A model generated the notes under the pieces. It was not told where the DNA came from. It was given only the letters and a program-made list of their open reading frames with translations, and searched no databases. Source: CAXXOK01 sp963678055 (lineage in GTDB: Bacteria; Bacillota; Clostridia; Christensenellales; Aristaeellaceae). Taken from it: a stretch of 64,000 bases of DNA. Position numbers and translations under genes: made by a program. The stretch is from the NCBI GenBank assembly GCA_963678055.1, contig OY782679.1, positions 2,294,001 through 2,358,000 on the forward strand, given 5' to 3'. Positions 1 to 8,238 of the stretch are shown in pieces; within the stretch, counting starts at the first letter, position 1; the number at the start of each line of letters is the position of its first letter.

Positions 1-694
1 TTTCATCACGCGTTTCAGACAAATGCGACTGTACGGGAACGTTGTACTTATCCTTCAAGCCCTGCAGCCGTGCCATCAGCGCGTCCGTGCAGGATGGCAC
101 AAAGCGCGGCGTAATCATCGGTTTGATTTTCGTAAAGCGTTCCTGCATAGCCACAATCCAGGCTTCGGTGTCCGCTGCCGCTTGGTCTGCCGATATCTCG
201 CACAGGTCTTTGGGTGCATTGCGGTCCATACTCAGCTTGCCTACATAGCCTTGCAGGCCGGAGGCTTCCAGGTACTCCGCCAGCAGCAGCGTAGCGGGTG
301 TATGTAGCGTGGCAAAGCAGCAAAACCGCGCAGTAAAGCTCTGTTTCAGCGCCTGGGTGAATGCGGCATAGGCCCGGCTTGCATACTCCAGATCGGTATA
401 TTTCGCTTCCTCTGGGAAGGCGTAGGTATACAGCCAGTCGATCAGCTCCATATCCATGCCCAGCCCGCGGTAAGCAAACTGCGGGGCATGCAGGTGCAAA
501 TCATACAGCGCCGGCAATACCAGCCGACCCGTATAATCCAGTAAATTCAGGTGCTTGAAGCGCTCCGGAATCTCGCGAAAGACACCGGCGCATACGCCGT
601 TTTCGCATACCAGGTAACCGTGGGGAATGGTTTGAATGCGCTCAGGCGTATCGCCCCAGACGATATGCCCTTTGAGGACAAAGTTTGCTTTCAT
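1..694 (-). CDS. guaD: Guanine deaminase, N-terminal part (cut by window edge)
   Basis: About 231 residues are present and the reading frame is still open at base 1, so the C-terminus lies outside. The protein belongs to the metal-dependent amidohydrolase superfamily. The first metal ligands are in YDLHLHAPQF, followed by a GLGMDMELIDWL...YTFPEEAK-like stretch (here YAFPEEAKYTDLEYA) characteristic of guanine deaminases, which hydrolyse guanine to xanthine and ammonia in the cytosol. The start ATG (694-692) overlaps the TGA of the upstream gene (ATGA), so the two are probably translationally coupled. Other aminohydrolases such as the atrazine/ cytosine group are possible, but the PEEAKY region favours guanine deaminase. 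Confidence 0.8.
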   Translation of the reverse strand, partial: MKANFVLKGHIVWGDTPERIQTIPHGYLVCENGVCAGVFREIPERFKHLNLLDYTGRLVLPALYDLHLHAPQFAYRGLGMDMELIDWLYTYAFPEEAKYTDLEYASRAYAAFTQALKQSFTARFCCFATLHTPATLLLAEYLEASGLQGYVGKLSMDRNAPKDLCEISADQAAADTEAWIVAMQERFTKIKPMITPRFVPSCTDALMARLQGLKDKYNVPVQSHLSETRDE

Positions 695-1749
695 TGCAGT
701 GTAAAGTCCATAACCACGGGTTGGTGGTCTGTATTCTGGAAGTTCAGGTCGATGGTTTCCACGCCATTGACTTTGATGTTGTCAGACACGATATATCCGT
801 CGATCACATACATCACATGCTGATCGCGGTTGCCAAGGTATGGCCTGTCCAGCGACCGGCAGGTGGGTGCGCTGAGATCATAGGCAAAGGAGAACCCTTC
901 GGGCAGGTCGCTTTGCAGCAGCTGGCCCGGCAGCCAGACATTTTCATCGGGAATCGGGAACCAGTCCAATGCGCCCGGAAACTGGGCGTTAAAGTCACCG
1001 CCCGCAATGACGTAATTCCCCTTTTTCAGCTCGTCCTTCATCAGGGAGACCAGCATATCCATCTGCTTTTGCCGTAGCTCGCCGGAGGTATAGGCTTCCA
1101 GGTGCAGGTTGATCAGCACCAGCGAATGATCGGACTCGTCGATCGGCAAATATTCCACCAGTAGGCAGCGTTTCAGGTTCGCCAGGCTGATTGGCCAGGC
1201 ATGCGCGTTTGGCAGCGAGATACGCTCGGCATGTTCTACCTTCAGGTTGGACAGTGTTAACAAGCCGCTTTCCACCTTGCCGATAGGCGGAATGGGAAAC
1301 GGGACAAACGGCACATTGAAGTTATAGGCAAACGCCCGCCCCATCGAAAGTCCACGCGTGAAGTACTCCGCCTGGTCTATACCGTAGGAGCGGTTGGAGC
1401 TGGTGTCCACTTCCTGTAAAAGTGCCAGATCCGGCTGCTGATTATACAGCGCACCAAGCAGGCTTTGCAGGTTGGTTTCCACCACAGCTTTGCTCTCTGG
1501 ACGCACGCCGTCGCCGCCGTCCATAAAGAAGTCCTGGTCGCGGTCCAGCCCGCCATAGCCGATATTGAGCGTAACGATTTGGTAGGTTTTCCCGGTCTCC
1601 ACAAAATCGTGCCGCACACCCATAGTTGCAGTTACGGTTTGGGTATCGGTAGGGCGGTATTCCGCGATCCAAAGCCAAGAAAGCAGCCCGACCACCAAAA
1701 TTACGATGATCAAAAGCAGCGCTGCAAGCACCCGAAATAAACCGCGCAT
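691..1749 (-). CDS. Membrane-anchored endonuclease/exonuclease/phosphatase family protein
   Basis: The 352-residue protein starts with an uncleaved hydrophobic segment (residues about 6-28), so the catalytic domain is probably outside the membrane. The rest is an EEP (DNase I-like) fold: LNIGYGG near the start, LALLQEVDTS (catalytic Glu), GGDFNAQF (Asp/Asn pair) and the terminal TDHQPVVMDF (Asp-His). Members cleave phosphodiesters in nucleic acids, lipids or inositol phosphates, and the substrate cannot be read here. The ATG at 1749 follows a GGAGGAGG ribosome site. The gene shares an ATGA overlap with guaD, which might suggest extracellular nucleic acid or nucleotide salvage, but that is inference. 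Confidence 0.8.
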   Translation of the reverse strand: MRGLFRVLAALLLIIVILVVGLLSWLWIAEYRPTDTQTVTATMGVRHDFVETGKTYQIVTLNIGYGGLDRDQDFFMDGGDGVRPESKAVVETNLQSLLGALYNQQPDLALLQEVDTSSNRSYGIDQAEYFTRGLSMGRAFAYNFNVPFVPFPIPPIGKVESGLLTLSNLKVEHAERISLPNAHAWPISLANLKRCLLVEYLPIDESDHSLVLINLHLEAYTSGELRQKQMDMLVSLMKDELKKGNYVIAGGDFNAQFPGALDWFPIPDENVWLPGQLLQSDLPEGFSFAYDLSAPTCRSLDRPYLGNRDQHVMYVIDGYIVSDNIKVNGVETIDLNFQNTDHQPVVMDFTLQ

Positions 1750-1787
1750 ACGATAGCCTCCTCCGTATTGGTTTGCTATTACGTCTG

Positions 1788-1816
1788 ATTATACCAAATT
1801 GAACTGCGCCAAACAA
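1788..1816 (-). promoter_or_regulatory. Promoter for the EEP-guaD pair
   Basis: On the minus strand TTGTTT (1811-1816) and TATAAT (1788-1793) are separated by 17 bp, ending about 40 bp before the start codon at 1749. The -10 box is perfect and the -35 box matches four of six bases of the sigma-A consensus. Confidence 0.6.
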
Positions 1817-1842
1817 GCAAAGTATGCCACTCTTTCGCCGGT

Positions 1843-2475
1843 TTATGCCTGTTTGGTTTCGATCTCGACCACGCCCGCGCAGAACGAAAACGTATGAAAT
1901 ACAGCCCGGCAGCCGTGCAGACTTTCCCGGAGCTTGGAAAACACAATGTAGTTTTCCTCGTCGTCCCACAAATCACCGCTGGCAGCCCTGCAATTGTCCA
2001 GTGCCTCCTGTGTTGCAAAGGAAACATCCCCGATCAGGATGCGGCCCTCAGGTTTCAGGTGCTCACACAGCGCGCGAATGAACATCGCTTGTGCCTCGTA
2101 CGATAAATGGTGCAGCGCGTAGGTACTGATGATAAAGTCAAAGCGCTCCCCGGCAAGCTGCGGCGGCACGCCCTGCGTGAAATCCCACTGTAAAAGCCGT
2201 GCATCCGGCATTTTGCTTTGCGCTTTTGTCAGCATATCCGCCGAAAAATCCAGACCCGTTATCTTACAGCCTGCATCGTACAGCTTTTTGGATAAAAACG
2301 CCGTACCGATGCCAACGTCCAGCACGGCCTTTGGCCCATTTTGCAGAACCGTTGCGTAAATGGCGTTCATTAACAGTTTATACCCGGCGAAGGGGTATTC
2401 GTTGTTTGTATCGGCCTCATGCACGCTTTGATCGTAGTCATTTGCCCATAGATCGAACCCTTGGCTGCTTAGCAT
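1843..2475 (-). CDS. Class I SAM-dependent methyltransferase
   Basis: A 210-residue cytosolic protein with the Rossmann methyltransferase fold. Motif I is VLDVGIGTAFLSKKL (about residues 51-65), the acidic end of strand beta-2 is ITGLDFSADML, and FDFIISTYALHHL carries the post-motif II signature of the UbiE/Methyltransf_25 type. The N-terminus LWANDYDQSVHEAD resembles small-molecule methyltransferases from Firmicutes annotated as YrrT/Tam-like. The substrate is unknown. The ATG at 2475 follows a strong AAGGAGG site. The gene stands alone, about 90 bp upstream of the EEP gene on the same strand, but the latter has its own promoter in between. Confidence 0.8.
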   Translation of the reverse strand: MLSSQGFDLWANDYDQSVHEADTNNEYPFAGYKLLMNAIYATVLQNGPKAVLDVGIGTAFLSKKLYDAGCKITGLDFSADMLTKAQSKMPDARLLQWDFTQGVPPQLAGERFDFIISTYALHHLSYEAQAMFIRALCEHLKPEGRILIGDVSFATQEALDNCRAASGDLWDDEENYIVFSKLRESLHGCRAVFHTFSFCAGVVEIETKQA

Positions 2476-2525
2476 AGTATCCTCCTTCGGTATTGATCAC
2501 ATATTCCACAGTACACGGTCAAATG

Positions 2526-2557
2526 GAAGAAAGCAAGCCTTGCGACTTGCTTTCTTC
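2526..2557 (-). terminator. Hairpin terminator after xylAB
   Basis: A 12-bp perfect inverted repeat (GAAGAAAGCAAG / CTTGCTTTCTTC) with an 8-nt loop lies 28 bp beyond the xylB stop codon. The 3' arm is T-rich, followed by CATTTG, so it should end the xylAB message. The long T run of a classical terminator is missing. Confidence 0.6.
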
Positions 2558-2584
2558 TTGAGAAAGGAGAGGGAGGAAACGAAA

Positions 2585-4111
2585 CTATTGTGTTAAACGC
2601 TTAAACGCGTTTTTCATATCCGGATAGAGTTTCACAAATTGATCGTACCCTTTTTGATACAAGGGCTGGTTGTCTTTGTTGGGCAGCTGCTCGCCGCCGA
2701 TTTGAATCATGGTGTCGCAGGCTTCCTTAACCGACGGATACAGCCCTGCGCCAACGCCCGCGAGGATCGCCACGCCAAGCGCCGGGCCTTCCTTGGAGTT
2801 GGTTGTGACCACCTTACAGTCAAACACATCGGCCAGCATTTGCCGCCAGATTCCCGAGCGACCGCCGCCGCCTGTCGCCAGCATTTGCGCGGGTTTTACC
2901 CCCATGCCGTCCAGCACGCTTAAGCTGTCGTTCAAGGCATAGGCAACGCCTTCGTACACGGCGCGCATCATATCCAGCTTGGTGTGCATGGCCGAAAGCC
3001 CAAAGAACACACCGCGGCAATCCGGGTCCAGATGCGGGGTACGTTCCCCCATCAGGTACGGCAGATAGAACAAGCGGTTCGCACCGATGGGTGCTTTGGC
3101 GACTTCCATGTCCATTAGCTGATAGGGATCAATCCCCATCAGGGATGCGGTTTCCATTTCCGAGGTGCAGAAGTTATCGCGGAACCATTTCAGCGACAGT
3201 CCCGCCGATTGCACCACGCCCATCACATGCCAGGCCCCCGGCACGGCGCAGCAGAAGGTATGCACGCGACCTTTGGGGTCTATGGCCAGATTGTCGGTAT
3301 GGGCAAACACCACGCCGGAAGTGCCGATGGTGGTGAACGCGCGCCCGTCGGCCACTACGCCCGTGCCGACAGCTGCCGCAGCGTTATCGCCTGCGCCGCC
3401 TACAACCAGCGTGCTTTCTGCAAGTCCGGTGAGCTTGGCAGCGGTTGCACTAATGTGGCCGGTTACCTCAGGGCTTTCGTACACCTTGCCAAGATAGGAT
3501 TTATCAATCCCGAGCTTGTCCAGCACCTCATCGCTCCAGCAGCGGTTAGGCACATCCAGCAGTTGCATGCCGCTGGCATCGCTGACTTCGGTTGCAAAAT
3601 CGCCGGTCAGCTTGTAGCGCAGGTAATCCTTAGGCAGCAGGATGTGGCGGCATTGCTTGTAAATCTCCGGCTGGTGTTTTTGCACCCAGCGGATTTTCCC
3701 TGCCGTAAAGCCGGTCAGCGCCGGGTTGGCGGTGATCTCAATCAAGCGCTCTGCACCGATAATTTCGGTAATTTCATCACACTCTTTGCCAGTGCGTTGG
3801 TCAGCCCAGATAATGGACGGCCGCAGCACTTCGCCCGCTTCGTCCAGCATGACCAAGCCATGCATCTGGCCGGAAATACCCAGTGCCGCAATATCGGCAG
3901 GATTGATGGCAGACTTCGAAAGCACCGTGGAGATGGTCTTCACGGCGGCGTTCCACCAATCCTCCGGTGCTTGTTCTGCCCAGCCGTTCTCCGGCTGGCT
4001 CAACGGATACTCTACCGTGGAAGACGCAACAACCGAACCGTCCTGATGAAACAATACGGTTTTGGTGCCGCTGGTACCCAGGTCAATTCCCAGCAGGTAT
4101 TTGTCGCTCAT
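2585..4111 (-). CDS. xylB: Xylulokinase
   Basis: A 508-residue FGGY-family sugar kinase that phosphorylates D-xylulose to D-xylulose 5-phosphate for the pentose phosphate pathway. The N-terminal ATPase motif is LGIDLGTSGTKTVLF. AALGISGQMHGLVMLDEAG and IIWADQRTGKECDEI are typical of XylB, as is the C-terminal domain signature ATGGGGRSGIWRQMLADVF. The length matches the family (about 480-510). It lies 90 bp downstream of xylA on the same strand with no promoter or terminator seen between them, so it is read from the xylA promoter. Confidence 0.95.
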   Translation of the reverse strand: MSDKYLLGIDLGTSGTKTVLFHQDGSVVASSTVEYPLSQPENGWAEQAPEDWWNAAVKTISTVLSKSAINPADIAALGISGQMHGLVMLDEAGEVLRPSIIWADQRTGKECDEITEIIGAERLIEITANPALTGFTAGKIRWVQKHQPEIYKQCRHILLPKDYLRYKLTGDFATEVSDASGMQLLDVPNRCWSDEVLDKLGIDKSYLGKVYESPEVTGHISATAAKLTGLAESTLVVGGAGDNAAAAVGTGVVADGRAFTTIGTSGVVFAHTDNLAIDPKGRVHTFCCAVPGAWHVMGVVQSAGLSLKWFRDNFCTSEMETASLMGIDPYQLMDMEVAKAPIGANRLFYLPYLMGERTPHLDPDCRGVFFGLSAMHTKLDMMRAVYEGVAYALNDSLSVLDGMGVKPAQMLATGGGGRSGIWRQMLADVFDCKVVTTNSKEGPALGVAILAGVGAGLYPSVKEACDTMIQIGGEQLPNKDNQPLYQKGYDQFVKLYPDMKNAFKRLTQ

Positions 4112-4201
4112 AGTGTTCTCCTAATGCTACTATTTTTAAGTGGGGAAACGATGGTATAGAAGTTCCGCTACGGCTATGCCGCAGCGGAACATAAGAGGTT
4201 C

Positions 4202-5524
4202 TTATTTGAAAAGAATTTGGTTGACGACGTTTTCAAGGTACTCCTGCCGACCGCTTGCGGGAATCTCCGCGCCGCCGCTCTTGACAGCGATGGCTGCGCA
4301 CTCTTCCAGTGTCGCTTCGCCGCTTCGGATCTTCTTACCGATATCGGTGGTGGCGTAGCTTTCATAACGCTCTTTGACAAACTCGTCAATCCGGCCGTCT
4401 TCGATGATCGCCGCAGCCTTGATCAGGCCCAGCGCAAAGGAATCCATACCCAGGATAAAGGATTCAAACATATCCTCCAGGGTGTTGGACGGACGACGGC
4501 TCTTAGCATCGAAGTTCAGACCGCCGCTCAGGCCACCGGCCTTGAGGATTTCATACATGCACAAGGTGGTTTCATACACATTGAAGGGGAACTCGTCGGT
4601 ATCCCAGCCCAGCAGCAGATCGCCCTGGTTGGCATCCACTGACCCCAGCATGCCATTCATGGCCGAGATGCGCAGATCGTGCTGGAAGGTGTGGCCCGCG
4701 AGCGTGGCATGGTTGGCTTCAATGTTCATTTTGAAGTCTTTGTCCAGGCCGTACTGGCGCACAAAGCCGATGGCCGTAGCTGCATCGTAATCATACTGGT
4801 GCTTCATGGGCTCTTTGGGCTTGGGCTCGATGTAGAAATCGCCTTTGAAGCCGATGGAACGGCCATAATCAACCGCCATATGCATCAGCGCGGCGATGTT
4901 TTCCTGCTCAAACTTGACATCGGTGTTCATCAGGGTTTCGTAGCCTTCACGGCCGCCCCAGAACGTATAGCCTCTGCCGCCGAGTTTCACGGTGCAGTCC
5001 AGCGCCTTTTTAATCTGCGCTGCCGCGTGGCAGAACACATCTACACTGTTGGAGGAGCCTGCGCCGTTCATGAAACGGGGATTGCCGAACATGTTGGCCG
5101 TGCCCCAAAGGCACTCGATGCCAGTTTCCTTCATTTTCTCCAGCATATAGTCGGTAATCTCGTCCAGACGCGCGTTGGTTTCTTCCAGCGTGTCGGCTTC
5201 GGGAACCAAATCCACATCATGGAAGCAGAAGTAATGAATACTAAGTTTCTGCATAAACTCAAACCCTGCATCCACCTTGGCTCTGGCGTGTTCCATGGTG
5301 CCGGTTTTAGAAGCACCAAAAGACTTGTCCGTGGTCGGATCGCCGAATATATCTTTACCGGTTGCGCACAGTGCATGCCACCATGCCATGGCAAACGGCA
5401 GATGCTCGCTCATTTTTTTGCCCATAATAACACGGTCAGGATCATAGAACTTGAAGGACAGCGTATTCTTGGAATCTGCTCCCTCGTATTTCACTTTAGG
5501 AAGACCTTTGAAAATTTCAGCCAT
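4202..5524 (-). CDS. xylA: Xylose isomerase
   Basis: A 440-residue class II xylose isomerase interconverting D-xylose and D-xylulose in the cytosol. FCFHDVDLVPE carries the catalytic His-Asp, YTFWGGREGYETL the family signature, and MNIEANHATLAGHTFQHDL the metal ligands. I chose the ATG at 5524 (MAEIFKGLP), which matches the usual N-terminus and is preceded by AGAGAGGCGG; the frame is open for 36 more codons upstream, but that region holds the operator and promoter. Transcription should start near 5597, with the operator at 5580-5593 in the leader. xylB follows. Confidence 0.96.
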   Translation of the reverse strand: MAEIFKGLPKVKYEGADSKNTLSFKFYDPDRVIMGKKMSEHLPFAMAWWHALCATGKDIFGDPTTDKSFGASKTGTMEHARAKVDAGFEFMQKLSIHYFCFHDVDLVPEADTLEETNARLDEITDYMLEKMKETGIECLWGTANMFGNPRFMNGAGSSNSVDVFCHAAAQIKKALDCTVKLGGRGYTFWGGREGYETLMNTDVKFEQENIAALMHMAVDYGRSIGFKGDFYIEPKPKEPMKHQYDYDAATAIGFVRQYGLDKDFKMNIEANHATLAGHTFQHDLRISAMNGMLGSVDANQGDLLLGWDTDEFPFNVYETTLCMYEILKAGGLSGGLNFDAKSRRPSNTLEDMFESFILGMDSFALGLIKAAAIIEDGRIDEFVKERYESYATTDIGKKIRSGEATLEECAAIAVKSGGAEIPASGRQEYLENVVNQILFK

Positions 5525-5579
5525 GGATATTCCGCCTCTCTTTGGAGAATCATGTACTATTTGGTTGATGTTTTGCGAA

Positions 5580-5593
5580 TGTGCTCGTGCACA
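5580..5593. promoter_or_regulatory. LacI-type operator in front of xylA
   Basis: TGTGCTCGTGCACA is a near palindrome, differing at one base from the perfect palindrome TGTGCTCGAGCACA in the transporter leader at 7048-7061. It lies 10 bp downstream of the -10 box of the xylA promoter, so a bound repressor would block early transcription. The CG centre is typical of LacI-family operators. The regulator encoded at 5684-6703 is the obvious candidate. Confidence 0.75.
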
Positions 5594-5603
5594 CTTTATT
5601 TGA

Positions 5604-5632
5604 ATTGTACAACACCCGATATTTATTGTCAA
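5604..5632 (-). promoter_or_regulatory. xylA promoter
   Basis: On the minus strand TTGACA (5627-5632), a 17-bp spacer and TACAAT (5604-5609). The same pair of hexamers with the same spacing occurs in the transporter promoter at 6887-6915. Confidence 0.8.
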
Positions 5633-5683
5633 TAACAGAATTTTGCGAACTGCGGTCGAATATGTACGATATTATGACAGCGA

Positions 5684-6703
5684 TCAGAGATTTTCCAAAA
5701 TTTTAATTTGATGTTCCATAACAATGCGGTTGCCCTGCTTGGGCTGGCCCGCCAGCAAAATATCAAACGCGGCGATGATCGCATCGTGTCCCTGGCGCAT
5801 CGGCTGCTGGCAGATGACCGCGCGCACCAGTCCGGAGCGCATCATTTTCACGGTCGCGGGGATGGTATCAAACGCAACCACGCGGATATCGTTTTGACGG
5901 TTCTTTTCCACAACGGCGCGGCATACGCCCTCCGTGCCCGCCGCAACAACGAAAATGGCATCAATCTGCGGATTGCGGTTGAGCATCGCCAGCGTCATCT
6001 TGTGGGAATGCTCGGTATCGTCCATGGCGGAAGCGCTGTCTGCAATCGTGATATCCGGGCACACGGCCTTGATATGCCGCTCAAACCCCTCGCGGCGCTG
6101 ATCGTGCCCCAGCAGCCGGCTGACACCGGTTACAATGCCGAGGTTTGCCTTGCCGCCGGTCACCACGCGCATAACGCCCGCCGCGGTCACGCCGCCAGCC
6201 GTATAGTCCGACCCCACATAGCAGCTGCGGGTGGTGTTTTCAATATCGGTATTCACCGTGATCGTCGGAATGCCACTAGCACTCAGTTCGTCGATCTTCT
6301 TGGCGATTTTCTTATCATTAATCGGCTGAATGACCAGCGCCGATATGTTTGCCTGTTGCAGCTGCGCAATCAAGGCAAGCTGGCGCGCTACATCATAGCC
6401 CCGCATGGTTTTGATCATCACAGTTACGCCGTAATCCGTCAATTCCTTTTCGGCGTTTTGAAAGCCTTCGATGACATCGTCAAAAAACGGGTTTCCTTCG
6501 CTGGAAACCACAACGCCAATCACCGGCGAGGTCTTTTTTAGTGTCAACGCTTTGCCCGCGATGTTTTTCGTATAGCCCAGCTGCCGAATCGTATGGAGCA
6601 CGCGTTCTTGCGTGTCCGGCTTCACCTTGCCACGCCCGTTGAGGACACGATCTACCGTACCACGGCTCACGCCGCACAGGTCGGCGATCTGCTTGATCGT
6701 CAC
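5684..6703 (-). CDS. LacI-family sugar-responsive regulator
   Basis: A 339-residue regulator: LacI helix-turn-helix at the N-terminus (VTIKQIADLCGVSRGTVDRV), hinge helix near KNIAGKALTLKK, then a periplasmic-binding-protein-like sugar domain of the RbsB/Peripla_BP_4 kind. I chose the GTG at 6703, with AAGGAG nine bases upstream. The ATG at 6736 overlaps the -10 box of the gene's own promoter and cannot be in the mRNA. The gene sits between xylAB and the divergent sugar transporter, and matching LacI-type palindromes stand before both, so it probably represses both in the absence of a pentose. The ligand (xylose or another) is inferred from the neighbours. Confidence 0.88.
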   Translation of the reverse strand: MTIKQIADLCGVSRGTVDRVLNGRGKVKPDTQERVLHTIRQLGYTKNIAGKALTLKKTSPVIGVVVSSEGNPFFDDVIEGFQNAEKELTDYGVTVMIKTMRGYDVARQLALIAQLQQANISALVIQPINDKKIAKKIDELSASGIPTITVNTDIENTTRSCYVGSDYTAGGVTAAGVMRVVTGGKANLGIVTGVSRLLGHDQRREGFERHIKAVCPDITIADSASAMDDTEHSHKMTLAMLNRNPQIDAIFVVAAGTEGVCRAVVEKNRQNDIRVVAFDTIPATVKMMRSGLVRAVICQQPMRQGHDAIIAAFDILLAGQPKQGNRIVMEHQIKILENL

Positions 6704-6734
6704 TGGGTAACACTCCTTGCAATCTTGTGCTTTC

Positions 6735-6763
6735 ATGATAGTCCCTATCCGGCCGCTTGTCAA
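6735..6763 (-). promoter_or_regulatory. Promoter of the LacI-type regulator
   Basis: On the minus strand TTGACA (6758-6763), 17 bp, TATCAT (6735-6740). The predicted start near 6728 gives a leader of about 25 nt before the GTG at 6703. This promoter is the reason for rejecting the ATG at 6736 as the start codon. Confidence 0.7.
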
Positions 6764-6886
6764 TCTACCGCAGACTGCGCCTACCTATATAAAGTATGCG
6801 CGCCGCGACACGCTCGCCAAATCCCCTCTGAAGCGACGAAACACATTTACTCCGCATATTTGTAAACGAAATATTTTCTCCCCCTA

Positions 6887-6915
6887 TTGACAACGTTTTA
6901 GTGTTAAGCTACAAT
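6887..6915 (+). promoter_or_regulatory. Promoter of the sugar ABC transporter operon
   Basis: TTGACA (6887-6892), 17 bp, TACAAT (6910-6915). The predicted transcript has a leader of about 215 nt that contains the LacI-type operator and a cre-like site. A weaker promoter may overlap the operator itself (TTGTCC at 7022 and TAATGT at 7045, 17 bp apart). Confidence 0.7.
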
Positions 6916-7047
6916 AGCAACGCATACATCTCATAAGACTTCGAATACATATTCACCCTCGCAAATTGTTGGTTTTTTGAACACCGCTTTTTGATCGCAG
7001 ATATTTTCGGCAACAATCGTGTTGTCCGTTTCGTTTATTTACCATAA

Positions 7048-7061
7048 TGTGCTCGAGCACA
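7048..7061. promoter_or_regulatory. LacI-type operator in the transporter leader
   Basis: TGTGCTCGAGCACA is a perfect 14-bp palindrome with a central CG, one base different from the site in front of xylA (5580-5593). It lies about 125 bp after the strong promoter, where it could act as a roadblock, and overlaps the possible second promoter. This links the transporter to the xylAB regulon. Confidence 0.75.
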
Positions 7062-7064
7062 GAG

Positions 7065-7078
7065 AGAAATCGTTTTCA
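7065..7078. promoter_or_regulatory. Possible catabolite-responsive element (cre)
   Basis: AGAAATCGTTTTCA fits the degenerate CcpA site WGWAANCGNTNWCA at every position. It starts three bases after the LacI-type palindrome, in the leader of the transporter operon, where glucose repression through CcpA would make sense. No CcpA gene is in the window. Confidence 0.45.
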
Positions 7079-7135
7079 GGATCGTCCGCTAGTGTCGATC
7101 TCGAAATAAAAACAAAAAAGGGAGTGTATTCTACT

Positions 7136-8191
7136 ATGAAAAAGATCCTTGCCCTCGTACTGACCCTCGTGCTGGTCATGGGTGCTGTTGGCACCGCCAT
7201 GGCAGCAGGCAAAGTCGGCATCTCGATGCCCACCAAGAGCTTGCAGCGCTGGAACGAAGACGGCAGCTATCTGGAGACCAAGTTCCAGGAAGCCGGCTAC
7301 GAAGTTGAACTGCAGTATGCAGGCGACAACGACGTACCCACCCAGATTGCTCAGCTGGAAACCATGCTCCTCAACGGCTGTGACGTTTTAGTCATCACCG
7401 CCATTGAAGCCACTGCTCTTGGCACGGTGCTTGCCACCGCCAAAGATCTGGGCGTCAAAGTCGTGTGTCACGATCGCATCATCATGGACACCCCGGCTGT
7501 TGACTACTATGCCACCTTCGACAACTTCCAGGTTGGCGAAATTCAGGGCCAGTATGTTGTAGATACCCTCGGTCTTGCCGAAGGCAAAGGCCCCTACAAC
7601 ATCGAATTCCTCGCCGGCGACCCCGGTGACAACAACGCAACCTACTTCTTCAACGGTGCCATGTCCAAAGTGCAGGAGTACCTGGACAATGGTCAGCTGA
7701 TCTGTGTCAGCGGCCAGACCGAATTTGATCAGGTTGCCACCCCGTCTTGGAAAACCGAGACCGCCCAGGCCCGTATGGACGATATCATTGCGGCCTACTA
7801 TTCTGATGGCACCGCGCTGGACGTGGTTCTCTGCTCCAACGACTCCACCGCCCAGGGCGCAACCAACGCATTGGTCGCCGCAGGCTTTGAAGCCGGCGAA
7901 GACTATCCCGTCATCACCGGTCAGGACTGCGACATCGCCAGCATGAAGAACATTCTTAAAGGCCTGCAGTCCATGTCCATCTTCAAGGACACCCGCATCC
8001 TGGCGGCCCGCACGGTCACCATCGTCAACTCCATTCTGGCAGGCGAAGAAGTTGAGACCAACGCTGTTGTAAGCAACAACGTTCTCGACGTGCCTACCTA
8101 TTATGCCACCCCGCTGTTTGCAGATGCTAACAACTACGAAGAACTGCTGATCGACAGCGGCTACTACACGGCAGACCAGCTGGCCGACTAA
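7136..8191 (+). CDS. chvE: Monosaccharide ABC transporter, substrate-binding protein (ChvE-type)
   Basis: A 351-residue secreted sugar-binding protein. The signal peptide is MKKILALVLTLVLVMGAVG followed by TAMA and cleavage near residue 24. The mature part (VGISMPTKSLQRW..., LVITAIEATALGTVLATAKD, VLCSNDSTAQGATNALVAAG, VITGQDCDIASMKNI) is close to the ChvE/XylF group of pentose- and hexose-binding proteins. The ATG at 7136 follows GGGAG at about 10 nt; the frame is open upstream but those residues do not resemble the family. It would deliver sugar to the MmsA/MmsB pair. Next to xylAB, D-xylose is the likely ligand, though ChvE proteins bind several monosaccharides. Confidence 0.9.
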   Translation: MKKILALVLTLVLVMGAVGTAMAAGKVGISMPTKSLQRWNEDGSYLETKFQEAGYEVELQYAGDNDVPTQIAQLETMLLNGCDVLVITAIEATALGTVLATAKDLGVKVVCHDRIIMDTPAVDYYATFDNFQVGEIQGQYVVDTLGLAEGKGPYNIEFLAGDPGDNNATYFFNGAMSKVQEYLDNGQLICVSGQTEFDQVATPSWKTETAQARMDDIIAAYYSDGTALDVVLCSNDSTAQGATNALVAAGFEAGEDYPVITGQDCDIASMKNILKGLQSMSIFKDTRILAARTVTIVNSILAGEEVETNAVVSNNVLDVPTYYATPLFADANNYEELLIDSGYYTADQLAD

Positions 8192-8238
8192 ATCATCAAC
8201 TGGTTGTCAGGGCAGACCTGAGGGTTCGCCCATTCGAC

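Noticed and set aside
3209..4159. A 316-residue open frame on the plus strand opposite xylB
   Set aside because: It is fully antisense to a clear xylulokinase, its protein shows no family features and is rich in His/Gln/Arg as expected from the complement of a GC-biased gene.
4679..5635. A 318-residue open frame on the plus strand opposite xylA
   Set aside because: Antisense to xylose isomerase along its whole length and running through the xylA promoter and operator; no recognisable domains.
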